The notes below the pieces were generated by a model. That model did not search any database. It was given only the letters and a program-made list of their open reading frames with translations, and was not told the origin of the DNA. Position numbers and translations under genes: made by a program. DNA of 6,301 bases from CSBr16-57R1 sp041163265 (lineage in GTDB: Bacteria > Actinomycetota > Nitriliruptoria > Nitriliruptorales > Nitriliruptoraceae): the NCBI GenBank assembly GCA_041163265.1, contig JBEARL010000073.1:1-6301 (forward strand), given 5' to 3'. Shown piece after piece: positions 1-5,683 of the stretch (the stretch's first letter is position 1; each line of letters opens with the position of its first letter).

Positions 1-1
1 C

Positions 2-1120
2 GAGGCGACGGACGCCGCCGGCGACGGCACCGGTGCGACGGCGATCGCCGCCTGCCCCGCCGGGGAGTACCGCGCCGCCGGCGCGACCTCGACGTGCGCG
101 ACCGTCCCGGCGGGCAGCGTCCCGACCGGCGGGACCGGGGGCACCGGCGCGACCGGCATCGCCGCCTGCGCGGTCGGCACCTACAAGGACGCGACCGGCG
201 CCGGGAGCTGTCGCACCGTCCCCGAGGGCTACGCCGCGACCGGTGCGGCCGGCGATGGCACCGGCGCCACCGGCATCCAGATCTGCGCGGCCGGGACCTA
301 CCGCGAGGGGGCCGGCGGCGGCCCCTGCGTGACCGTCCCCGCCGGCTACTTCGCCGTCGGAGCGGACTCCGAGGGGCGGGGCGCGACCGACATCGACCCC
401 TGCGGACCGGGCCTCTACAAGGCCGCCGGCGCCGGGGCCTGCACGTCGGCACCGGCCGGCCAGGTCACGACCGGCGGTCGCGCCGACGGGTACGCCTCGA
501 CCGGCGTCGCGGCCTGCGCGGCGGGGACCTACAAGCCGACGGCAGGCGTCGGGCTCTGCATCCCCGCCCCCGCAGGCTCGCACGTGCCGACGACCGGCGC
601 CTCCGCGGCGGCCCTCTGCCGTCCCGGCACCTTCAGCGCGACCACCGGCGCGGCGGCCTGCACCCCGGCCGAGGTCGGGTTCTTCGTCCCGGGGCCGGGC
701 GCGACCTCGCAGCGCAGCTGCCCGACGGCGACCGAGGCCGGCGCCACCGCCTGCCCGACGGCCGCCCCGGTCCGACCGGCGCCGTCGACCACCGAGGAGT
801 CCTCAGACGACCTGCCCGAGGCGTCCGCGCCCGCCGGCGACGGCGACCCGTGCCAGGCCGGCACCTGGTCGGTGACCGGGACGGTGCCGCGGGGCGGGCA
901 GTGCACGCCGGCGCTGCCGGGCGCGTTCGTCGCCGAGGTCGGCGCCACGGCCGAGGAGCCCTGCCCGGTCGGCACCTACTCGGACGGCTTCGGCGCGGTG
1001 GCCTGCACCCCAGCGCCGGTCGGCACCTACGTACCCGTCGCCGGGACCGCCGACCCGCTGCCCTGCGCCTCGGCGACGTCCGAGGGCGCGACCAGCTGCG
1101 ACGACGCCGGTACCGACGAG
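2..1120 (+). repeat. Coding tandem repeats of about 34-39 codons (cysteine-repeat array)
   Basis: About ten units are visible within the first gene. First-Cys codons are at 53, 167, 284, 401, 515, 617, 719, 851, 962 and 1064, so the first five steps are 38, 39, 39, 38 and 34 residues. The first units are the most alike: a block encoding Gly-Ala-Thr-Gly-Ile followed by Cys recurs with nearly the same bases near 142-170 and 260-287. Units 7 and 10 are short, with only ten residues between the two cysteines. The near-constant period and the better conservation of the 5' units suggest recent unit duplication upstream. Confidence 0.8.
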
Positions 1121-1474
1121 GCGGCAGCCGCCGTCCCGATCCTGGCCGAGTCCGCCGGCGCCGATGCCGGTGGGTCCGGGTGGGTGATCGCCGTGGTCGC
1201 GCTCGCCGTCGCGCTCCTCGTCGGGTTCCTCCACCTGCAGGGCGTCATCGCCGTGCCGGGACTGCCCGGTGGACCGGGTGTCGACCGGGTGCGGCGACCG
1301 AGCGCCGCCGACCGTCGCCGCGTCCGACCCGTCGACCGTCGGGGTCGGCCCGCCGCGCCGGCGTCACCCGCCAGGTCCACCGCAGGGTCCGAGGTGCTGG
1401 AGTGGTCCGAGTACGACCCGGCGCTGGACGACGTCCCGCCCGACACCGAGCCGCCGGTCCCGCCCCGCGGCTGA
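2..1474 (+). CDS. GCC2/GCC3-like cysteine-repeat surface protein, C-terminal anchored (5' partial)
   Basis: The frame is open from the window edge (490 residues visible), so the true start lies upstream. The visible part begins with short cysteine-containing units of about 34-39 residues. Each starts with a Cys-x-x-Gly-Thr-Tyr-like motif, has a second Cys usually 13 residues later, and then a Pro-x-Gly-Tyr/Thr stretch. This matches the general pattern of GCC2/GCC3 (ephrin-receptor-like) extracellular domains. First cysteines fall at visible residues 18, 56, 95, 134, 172, 206, 240, 284, 321 and 355; a Ser/Thr/Pro/acidic linker (about 252-281) splits the array. A single hydrophobic helix starts near Trp394 (WVIAVVALAVALLVGF), followed by an Arg-rich stretch and then an acidic, Pro-rich tail of about 70 residues. 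There is no LPXTG motif. Inferred topology is repeats outside and tail inside. Function is unknown; adhesion or envelope sensing is possible. The family assignment is from pattern only. Confidence 0.5.
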   Translation, partial: EATDAAGDGTGATAIAACPAGEYRAAGATSTCATVPAGSVPTGGTGGTGATGIAACAVGTYKDATGAGSCRTVPEGYAATGAAGDGTGATGIQICAAGTYREGAGGGPCVTVPAGYFAVGADSEGRGATDIDPCGPGLYKAAGAGACTSAPAGQVTTGGRADGYASTGVAACAAGTYKPTAGVGLCIPAPAGSHVPTTGASAAALCRPGTFSATTGAAACTPAEVGFFVPGPGATSQRSCPTATEAGATACPTAAPVRPAPSTTEESSDDLPEASAPAGDGDPCQAGTWSVTGTVPRGGQCTPALPGAFVAEVGATAEEPCPVGTYSDGFGAVACTPAPVGTYVPVAGTADPLPCASATSEGATSCDDAGTDEAAAAVPILAESAGADAGGSGWVIAVVALAVALLVGFLHLQGVIAVPGLPGGPGVDRVRRPSAADRRRVRPVDRRGRPAAPASPARSTAGSEVLEWSEYDPALDDVPPDTEPPVPPRG

Positions 1475-1486
1475 TCCGTCCGTCGA

Positions 1487-2977
1487 TTACTGCCAGTCGG
1501 CGAACGCGTGCGGCACGTGACCGGTGAGCCGACGGTGCAGCCGCGCCGCGCCGTCGTCGGTCAGCCCCCCGACGTGGTCGGCGACCAGCCGCAGCACCCG
1601 CACGCGGCCGCCCGCGTCCTGCGTCGCGCCGACGAGCGGTGCGAGCTCGGGCTGGAGGTCGCGGGGGAAGATCGCGACGTCGCCGTCCTCGACGGCCGCG
1701 ACGTGCAGTTCGAGGAGGTCGGTCACGACCCGGCGCTGCCCGTGCTGGTAGGTCGCCATGCGCGGGTGCTCGATCACGAACAGCCAGAGCAGGTCGCGCA
1801 GCACGTCGTCGACGAGCCGGGCCCGCAGCGGGATCACCAGGTCGTTGCGGTGCCGGACGAACGGCGCGTCGGGATCCGCCGGATGGACGGCCTCGAGCAG
1901 GTCGCCGATGAGCGTCGTGCGCATCCGCCGCAGCGCGCGGCGGTACTCGAGCGAGCCGTCGTACTCGCCGGTCAGCGTCCGGAACCCGGCGAACGGACCG
2001 TCGGGATCGGCGAACAGGTCCGTGAACGCGGCCGCGAGCTCGTCGGCCGTGTACCGCGGGCTCTCGAAGGGGAACCGCCCGATGCCGCCCGCACCCACCC
2101 CGCCGACTGCGGCGCCGTCGGCACCCGCCGCCGCCCCGCCCTCGACCGCGTCGGCGAGCTTCCCGCGCCGCTCGCGGCGGGCGACCAGCTGCGCGGCGAC
2201 GCGCTCGCGGGCGCTCGCCGACTGGGCCAGCAGCGCCAGCGGGATCGCACCGTCCTGCGCGAAGTCCTCGATGTCGTGCACGGCGTACGCGACGTCGTCG
2301 GCCCAGTCCATCACCTGCGCCTCGGCGCTGCGCTGCCAGCGCCGGTCGGCCGGGACGCCGTCGCGGACCCGCGCCGCCTCGTCGGCCTCGGTGGGGTAGA
2401 AGCACCACTTGGCGCGGCTGACCTCGCCTCGGGCCCACGGGTACTTCAGCGCCGCGTCCAGCGTCGCCCGCGTCAGGTTCAGCCCCGGCAGATCGCTGTG
2501 GCCGGTCAGCCGTGAGGTGACCAGCCGGAACGTCTGCGCGTTCCCCTCGTACCCGCCGACGGCATCCGGGTCGAGCCCCCACCGGACGGCGACCGCGTCG
2601 ATCGCGTCGCAGAGGGCGTGTTCTCCGACGTGACCGAAGGGGGCGTGGCCGACGTCGTGCATGATCGCCGCCGCCTCGCAGACGTCGGGCGATGCACCGA
2701 GGCGGTGCCCGAGCCGCCGGGCCAGCTGCGCGACCTCGAGGGTGTGCGTCAGGCGGGTCCGGAAGTGCTCGGACTCGCCGGGGGCGACCACGCCCGTCGT
2801 GCCCTGGAGCCGCCGGAACGCGCTCGTGTGGACGAGGCGGTCGTAGTCGCGCTCGAAGGGGTGGCGGTGGTCGCGCGGGTCCTCGCGGTCGGGACGGCGG
2901 GCGAGGTCGTGGGCGCCGTAGCGGTCGGCGGCCGCGGCCGCATCACGCCCGTGCGGACCGTCGGCGCCCTGCTCCAC
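1487..2977 (-). CDS. dgt: Deoxyguanosinetriphosphate triphosphohydrolase-like HD-domain protein
   Basis: Dgt-family enzymes are cytoplasmic and hydrolyse dGTP (or other dNTPs) to the nucleoside and triphosphate, affecting dNTP pools. The 496-residue product has the family blocks in order: DYDRLVHTSAFRRLQGTTGV (about 45-64), RLTHTLEVAQ with metal-ligand His78, the HD block HDVGHAPFGHVGE (His107-Asp108), YEGNAQTFRLVT (about 143-154), and MDWADDVAYAVHDIEDF, which supplies the last Asp (227 or 228). The C-terminus contains VADHVGGLTDDGA. I chose the GTG at 2977: GGAGG lies 7 bases upstream, and codons further upstream in the same frame lose the G/C third-position bias. The longer frame from ATG 3076 is therefore unlikely. 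A Gly/Ala-rich insertion sits near residues 279-300. The gene ends 12 bp from the convergent upstream gene and is divergent from the NTF2-like gene. Confidence 0.95.
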   Translation of the reverse strand: MEQGADGPHGRDAAAAADRYGAHDLARRPDREDPRDHRHPFERDYDRLVHTSAFRRLQGTTGVVAPGESEHFRTRLTHTLEVAQLARRLGHRLGASPDVCEAAAIMHDVGHAPFGHVGEHALCDAIDAVAVRWGLDPDAVGGYEGNAQTFRLVTSRLTGHSDLPGLNLTRATLDAALKYPWARGEVSRAKWCFYPTEADEAARVRDGVPADRRWQRSAEAQVMDWADDVAYAVHDIEDFAQDGAIPLALLAQSASARERVAAQLVARRERRGKLADAVEGGAAAGADGAAVGGVGAGGIGRFPFESPRYTADELAAAFTDLFADPDGPFAGFRTLTGEYDGSLEYRRALRRMRTTLIGDLLEAVHPADPDAPFVRHRNDLVIPLRARLVDDVLRDLLWLFVIEHPRMATYQHGQRRVVTDLLELHVAAVEDGDVAIFPRDLQPELAPLVGATQDAGGRVRVLRLVADHVGGLTDDGAARLHRRLTGHVPHAFADWQ

Positions 2978-3113
2978 GTCACGTCCTCCGGTGCGTCCGA
3001 CGGTGCGTCCGGGCGGACCCCGGCGTCGCGAGGCTAACGGTGCCCCGCGACTATCCTCCGGGGACCGGCAGCGCATGGGGCGAAGCCGGGCTCCCGAACC
3101 GAGAGGTGCCGAC
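2978..3113. promoter_or_regulatory. Divergent intergenic region, dgt / NTF2-like gene
   Basis: Two TANNNT hexamers face away from each other: TAGCCT on the minus strand (3036-3031) towards dgt, and TATCCT on the plus strand (3052-3057) towards the NTF2-like gene. Either would give a leader of about 45-55 bases. No convincing -35 hexamer accompanies them, so these are candidates only. An imperfect inverted repeat (CCCCG at 3043-3047, CGGGG at 3059-3063) brackets the plus-strand hexamer. Ribosome binding sites are GGAGG for dgt and GAGAGGTG at 3101-3108 for the NTF2-like gene. Confidence 0.35.
2989..3012. repeat. Two tandem 12-bp direct repeats in the dgt leader
   Basis: CGGTGCGTCCGA is followed at once by CGGTGCGTCCGG, an 11 of 12 match. 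The pair lies just upstream of the dgt ribosome binding site, within the presumed dgt untranslated leader. It could be a protein-binding site or simple slippage; nothing further distinguishes these. Confidence 0.6.
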
Positions 3114-3464
3114 GTGGGTCAGGCCGCCGACGCCTGGGACCGGATCGTCACGGTCCTGACGACCGGTGACGTCAAGGACGTCCTCGACCTGTACGGGGCC
3201 AACGCGCTGTACCTCGAGCCGTACAACCCGCCCCACCGCGGGAACCTCCTCATCCAGAGCTACCTCAAGGACTGGTTCGGCGGCAAGGAGGACGTCGCCG
3301 TCGACGAGCTGGCCCGGGTCGAGTCCCCCGACGGCACCACCGTCGGGGTCGAGTGGACGATCTCGTACACGGCCGCCGGTCGGCGCTGGAAGGCGCTGCC
3401 GCGGGCGTCGTTCGTGCGGCTCGGCGACGAGGGCCTGGTCGCCTACCACCGCGACTACACCTGA
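3114..3464 (+). CDS. NTF2/SnoaL-like small protein
   Basis: The product has 116 residues, the usual size of a single NTF2-like cone-shaped domain. Matching features are an N-terminal helix (AWDRIVTVLTTGDV), LYGANALYLEPYNPPHRG (about 24-41), an SYLKDWFGGKEDV block, VGVEWTISYTAAGRRWKALP, and a C-terminal GLVAYHRDY strand, which is the typical order. Members are either ligand-binding or small enzymes acting on diverse substrates, so no substrate can be assigned. There is no signal peptide or membrane segment. The GTG at 3114 was chosen because GAGAGG lies a few bases upstream and the codons between the in-frame ATG at 3075 and this GTG lack the G/C third-position bias. It is divergent from dgt and followed by a strong palindrome, so it is probably transcribed alone. 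Confidence 0.85.
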   Translation: MGQAADAWDRIVTVLTTGDVKDVLDLYGANALYLEPYNPPHRGNLLIQSYLKDWFGGKEDVAVDELARVESPDGTTVGVEWTISYTAAGRRWKALPRASFVRLGDEGLVAYHRDYT

Positions 3465-3484
3465 GGCGACGCCGCGACGCGTGA

Positions 3485-3508
3485 GGGGCCGGCCCGCGGG
3501 CCGGCCTC
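3485..3508 (+). terminator. Palindromic hairpin after the NTF2-like gene
   Basis: A perfect 20-bp palindrome (3487-3506, built on GGCCGGCCCG and its complement) extends outward by one G-U and one G-C pair. It starts 21 bases after the stop codon of the preceding gene. No T-tract follows, which is common for actinobacterial terminators. The location between two same-strand genes supports a terminator that separates the NTF2-like gene from the CpaE-like gene. Confidence 0.6.
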
Positions 3509-3520
3509 CGTCGTCCACAG
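3508..3520 (+). repeat. 13-bp CCGTCGTCCACAG copy 1 (DnaA-box-like)
   Basis: The same 13 bases recur at 6014-6026. The inner TCGTCCACA (3511-3519) differs by one base from TTGTCCACA, the consensus DnaA box of high-GC actinobacteria. It lies between the hairpin and the CpaE-like gene. DnaA binding is an inference from sequence similarity only. Confidence 0.35.
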
Positions 3521-3558
3521 GCACGTGACCCGCCCGTCGCCGCACCGTCCGGTCCACC

Positions 3559-3564
3559 TACGGT
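3559..3564 (+). promoter_or_regulatory. Candidate -10 (TACGGT) for a leaderless CpaE-like transcript
   Basis: TACGGT fits TANNNT and ends 7 bases before the GTG start at 3572. A transcript from here would begin at or next to the start codon, which would explain the absence of any purine-rich ribosome binding site before this gene. No good -35 was found. Confidence 0.35.
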
Positions 3565-3571
3565 CGGCCCG

Positions 3572-4555
3572 GTGGACGAGCTGCGATCCGACCCGGGTCC
3601 CGATCCCGGTCCCGACGCGCGGACGGATGCGACGCTCGCGGCGCTGCCCGTCGCGCTGGCGCTGGCGCCGCACCGCGTCGCCGGTGCGCGCCGGTGGCTC
3701 GAGGGGTCGCTCGGCTGGCAGGCCGTCGAGGACGCGGCCGACGCGCCGGTCCCGCCGGTGCTGCGGCTCGCGGACGTCGCGGGTGCTGCGGCCCGGGGGC
3801 TCGGCGGACCCGAGGACCAGGCGGCGCCGCTGCCGACGCTGCTCCTCGTCGGCGACGACGACCCGCCGGCGCTCGCGGCCGACGTCGGGCGGGTGCTCCG
3901 GCCGGCCGCCGTCTGCCGTTGGCCCTCGGAGCGGGACGCGGTGCCGCGCCTCGCGGCCGCCGCGCTCCGCGCCCCGCGGCGCGTCCGGCGCGACGGTCGG
4001 GTGCTGCGCGTCGGGGGGTTGGCCGGCGGGGTCGGGACGACGACGGTCGTCCTCGCCCTCGCGGGGCTGAGCGCCTGGCGGGGCGTGCCGGCGCTGGCCG
4101 TCGTGCACGGCACCGCCGGCGTGCGCGGTGCGACGCCGGTCCCCCCCGACGCGCTCTCGGCCCCCGACCTCTGGGCGCGGGCCGCACCGCTGCCCGGCGT
4201 CGGCGCCGGACGGGCCGTCCACACCGGCCGAGGGCCGGCGAGCGTGACCCCGGCGGATCCGCGCATTGGTCTGGCCGTCCTCGACGCGGGGGTCGACGCG
4301 GAGGCCGACGTCGTCGTCTGCCGTCCCGACGCGGCGGCCGTGGCCCGGCTGCCGGCGACGACGGCCGGCGCGGTCGTCGTGGTGGGTGAGGGCGTCCTGC
4401 CCGTCGCGCGGCTCGCGGCGCTGGCCGGCGGCCGGCGGGTCGTGGTGCTGCCGACCTCGGTCAGGGTCGCTCGGGCCGTGCTGCGCGGACAGGTCCCGGC
4501 CGGACTGCCGGGGCGGTGGCTCGCGGCGCTCGGGCCGGTGCTGGGGGAGGGGTGA
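3572..4555 (+). CDS. CpaE/Ssd-like MinD-superfamily protein of an actinobacterial Tad-type locus
   Basis: The 327-residue product resembles the actinobacterial CpaE-like proteins (Ssd, septum-site-determining group) that neighbour Tad/Flp-type secretion ATPases. An N-terminal receiver-like portion (LPTLLLVGDDDPP, about 88-99) is followed by LRVGGLAGGVGTTTVVLALAG (about 145-165), aligned to the deviant Walker A of ParA/MinD proteins, then LAVLDAG (234-240) in the position of the Walker B-like Asp, DVVVCRPDAAAV, and a C-terminal GGRRVVVLPTS strand. Both P-loop lysines of canonical KGGxGKT are replaced (Ala151 and Thr156), so ATP hydrolysis is doubtful. No membrane segment is seen; a cytoplasmic role in pilus or secretion-complex placement, or in septum control, is inferred. 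The GTG start has no ribosome binding site and may be leaderless. A TadA-like gene follows at 6104, after two unrelated genes. Confidence 0.75.
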   Translation: MDELRSDPGPDPGPDARTDATLAALPVALALAPHRVAGARRWLEGSLGWQAVEDAADAPVPPVLRLADVAGAAARGLGGPEDQAAPLPTLLLVGDDDPPALAADVGRVLRPAAVCRWPSERDAVPRLAAAALRAPRRVRRDGRVLRVGGLAGGVGTTTVVLALAGLSAWRGVPALAVVHGTAGVRGATPVPPDALSAPDLWARAAPLPGVGAGRAVHTGRGPASVTPADPRIGLAVLDAGVDAEADVVVCRPDAAAVARLPATTAGAVVVVGEGVLPVARLAALAGGRRVVVLPTSVRVARAVLRGQVPAGLPGRWLAALGPVLGEG

Positions 4556-4592
4556 GGGGCGGGCGCGCGGGCGGCGACGGGGCCGTCCCGCG

Positions 4593-5447
4593 TCACGACC
4601 CGACGGGCAGCGCCGAGGCGACGGAGCGGCCGAGGTCGCGCAAGGCCGGCGTGGGCGCGTCGATCAGCCGAGCCGCGCGCCGGCCCGCCGCCGTCAGGTC
4701 GACGTCGTACGCCCTGCCGCGCCGCGGCGGGTCCGCCATGACGCGGCGGATCAGCCCGGCGGCCTCGAGGGTCTGGACCAGGCGCGTCGCGGTCGCGGCC
4801 GACCGCCCGACGTGGTCCGCGATGGCGCCGGGCGATCGCGGTCCGTAGAGGTCGATGAGGCAGCAGATGCTGTAGGCGCGGCGACCGGGGAGGGCGTCGA
4901 CGCCCCGGACGCGGGCGGCGACCGCAGCGGCGAGCACCTCCCGCGTGTGCGCCTCCGAGCGGTCGGCGAGCTCGAGCATCACCTCGGCGGCGCGCGCGAC
5001 GTCGATCGGTCCGTCGGGACGCGGGGCCCGAACGCGGAGCGCCGCGACCAGGTCGAGCGCCTCGGGGGGGCGCGCCGAGAGCGCGTCGCGGGTCGCGGTG
5101 GCGAGCACGCGCGCGGCGCGTCGTCCGGCGGCGGTCGGGGTGACGGTCAGCACGCGTCGGTCCCCGGCCCCGGGGTCCGGTCGGCGGTGGAGCAGGTCCG
5201 CCCGCTCGAGCCGATCGAGCAGCGCCGTCATGCCCCCGGTCGTGATGCCGGTCACGTCGCAGAGCGTCCCCGGCCGGGCCGAGCCGTCCCGCAGCAGCGT
5301 CAGCAGGACCTGGACGTCGTGGTTCTCGGTGACGCCGGCCGCCCCGGCCGCGGTCGCGAGGGCGGTGATCCGGGTCCCGAGGCGGGCGAGGTCCATCTGC
5401 ACGCGCTGGATCGCGCGGGCGCCCTCCGGTGCGCGGACGTCGGGCAT
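4593..5447 (-). CDS. Transcriptional regulator with two tandem MarR-type winged-helix domains
   Basis: MarR proteins are DNA-binding repressors or activators, normally about 140-170 residues with one winged helix, acting as dimers. This 284-residue chain carries two. Domain 1 (about 39-114) has the recognition-helix region CDVTGITTGGMTALLDRLE and wing GDRRVLTVT. Domain 2 (about 189-264) has IADHVGRSAATATRLVQTLE and wing RRGRAYDVDLT. Both end in TAAGRRAAR (105-113 and 252-260), a sign of internal duplication. The chain may therefore act as a built-in dimer. I chose ATG 5447: GGGGGG lies 7 bases upstream, and the 20 codons above it (back to ATG 5510, an alternative start giving 305 residues) have clearly more A/T third positions. 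It is divergent from the sortase-like gene and is the obvious candidate to control it. The ligand is unknown. Confidence 0.85.
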   Translation of the reverse strand: MPDVRAPEGARAIQRVQMDLARLGTRITALATAAGAAGVTENHDVQVLLTLLRDGSARPGTLCDVTGITTGGMTALLDRLERADLLHRRPDPGAGDRRVLTVTPTAAGRRAARVLATATRDALSARPPEALDLVAALRVRAPRPDGPIDVARAAEVMLELADRSEAHTREVLAAAVAARVRGVDALPGRRAYSICCLIDLYGPRSPGAIADHVGRSAATATRLVQTLEAAGLIRRVMADPPRRGRAYDVDLTAAGRRAARLIDAPTPALRDLGRSVASALPVGS

Positions 5448-5505
5448 CCGCGCACCCCCCGGTCCTGCGGATCCGCGCTCGTGGAACTCCGACGGGACCG
5501 TGGGC

Positions 5506-5511
5506 AGCATA
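5506..5511 (-). promoter_or_regulatory. Candidate -10 (TATGCT) for the double-MarR gene
   Basis: On the minus strand TATGCT fits TANNNT and would give a leader of about 50 bases before ATG 5447. It overlaps the upstream in-frame ATG at 5510, which argues against that ATG being used. No clear -35 is seen. Confidence 0.3.
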
Positions 5512-5582
5512 GGTGTGGGGGTGGCGCTGACCGGGCCCCGGGGATCCGGAGCGTCGGGTCCCGGACGTCGACCGCCCTAATT

Positions 5583-5612
5583 TTGCGCTGGTGAGGTATC
5601 TGCGGCTACGCT
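5583..5612 (+). promoter_or_regulatory. Promoter of the sortase-like / TadA operon (TTGCGC-18-TACGCT)
   Basis: TTGCGC at 5583-5588 and TACGCT at 5607-5612 are separated by 18 bases, a good match to a housekeeping-type actinobacterial promoter. The local AT-rich patch (CTAATTTT just upstream) stands out from its surroundings. The predicted start is about 5618-5620, giving a leader of about 65 bases before GTG 5684. Confidence 0.6.
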
Positions 5613-5620
5613 GACCTCAC
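5591..5620. promoter_or_regulatory. Inverted repeat GTGAGGT/ACCTCAC over the promoter: candidate operator
   Basis: Perfect 7-bp arms at 5591-5597 and 5614-5620 are 23 bp apart centre to centre, about two helical turns. They flank the -10 hexamer and reach the predicted start point. The position suits repression, and the divergent double-MarR gene is the likely binder. This is inference; MarR sites are often more compact than this. Confidence 0.45.
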
Positions 5621-5656
5621 GCCGGTGGGGCGGGACCTGCCCCCGCCCCACCGGCG
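5620..5656 (+). other. Perfect 15-bp stem, 7-base loop hairpin at the mRNA 5' end
   Basis: The arm at 5620-5634 pairs perfectly with 5642-5656 around loop ACCTGCC (5635-5641). Both flanking genes point away from it, so it cannot terminate either of them. It begins at the predicted transcription start and ends about 15 bases before the GGAGG ribosome binding site (5672-5676). It could be a stabilising 5' stem, a regulatory leader element or, less likely, a terminator or attenuator acting on the leader. Confidence 0.7.
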
Positions 5657-5683
5657 CCAACCGCCCGGCCCGGAGGTGTCGCG

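Noticed and set aside
2..1120. Possible CRISPR or intergenic tandem repeat array
   Set aside because: The repeats keep the reading frame, vary in length by whole codons and encode conserved Cys positions; they are protein repeats.
1475..1486. Terminator between the convergent cysteine-repeat gene and dgt
   Set aside because: The gap is 12 bp and holds no inverted repeat.
94..1527. Long open frame (477 codons) on the + strand overlapping the cysteine-repeat gene
   Set aside because: Arg/Gly-rich translation without domain features; it is the shifted frame of the repeat gene, whose own frame has regular Cys units, a membrane helix and proper third-position bias.
1508..2515. Open frame of 335 codons on the + strand opposite dgt
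   Set aside because: Antisense shadow of a well-conserved HD-domain gene; no recognisable domain.
2978..3076. N-terminal extension of dgt to ATG 3076
   Set aside because: About a third of these codons end in A or T, unlike the body of the gene, and a GGAGG-preceded GTG exists at 2977.
4556..4592. Possible bidirectional terminator between the convergent CpaE-like and MarR genes
   Set aside because: Only a weak 5-bp stem (GACGG/CCGTC) is present in the 37-bp gap; not enough to call.
3265..4596. Open frame of 443 codons on the - strand opposite the NTF2-like and CpaE-like genes
   Set aside because: Ser/Ala/Arg/Pro-rich low-complexity translation spanning two genes and a terminator-like palindrome; typical high-GC antisense artefact.
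4266..5594. Open frame of 442 codons on the + strand opposite the double-MarR gene
   Set aside because: Runs across the end of the CpaE-like gene and the whole MarR gene with an Arg/Gly-rich translation; the minus-strand frame has two clear winged helices.
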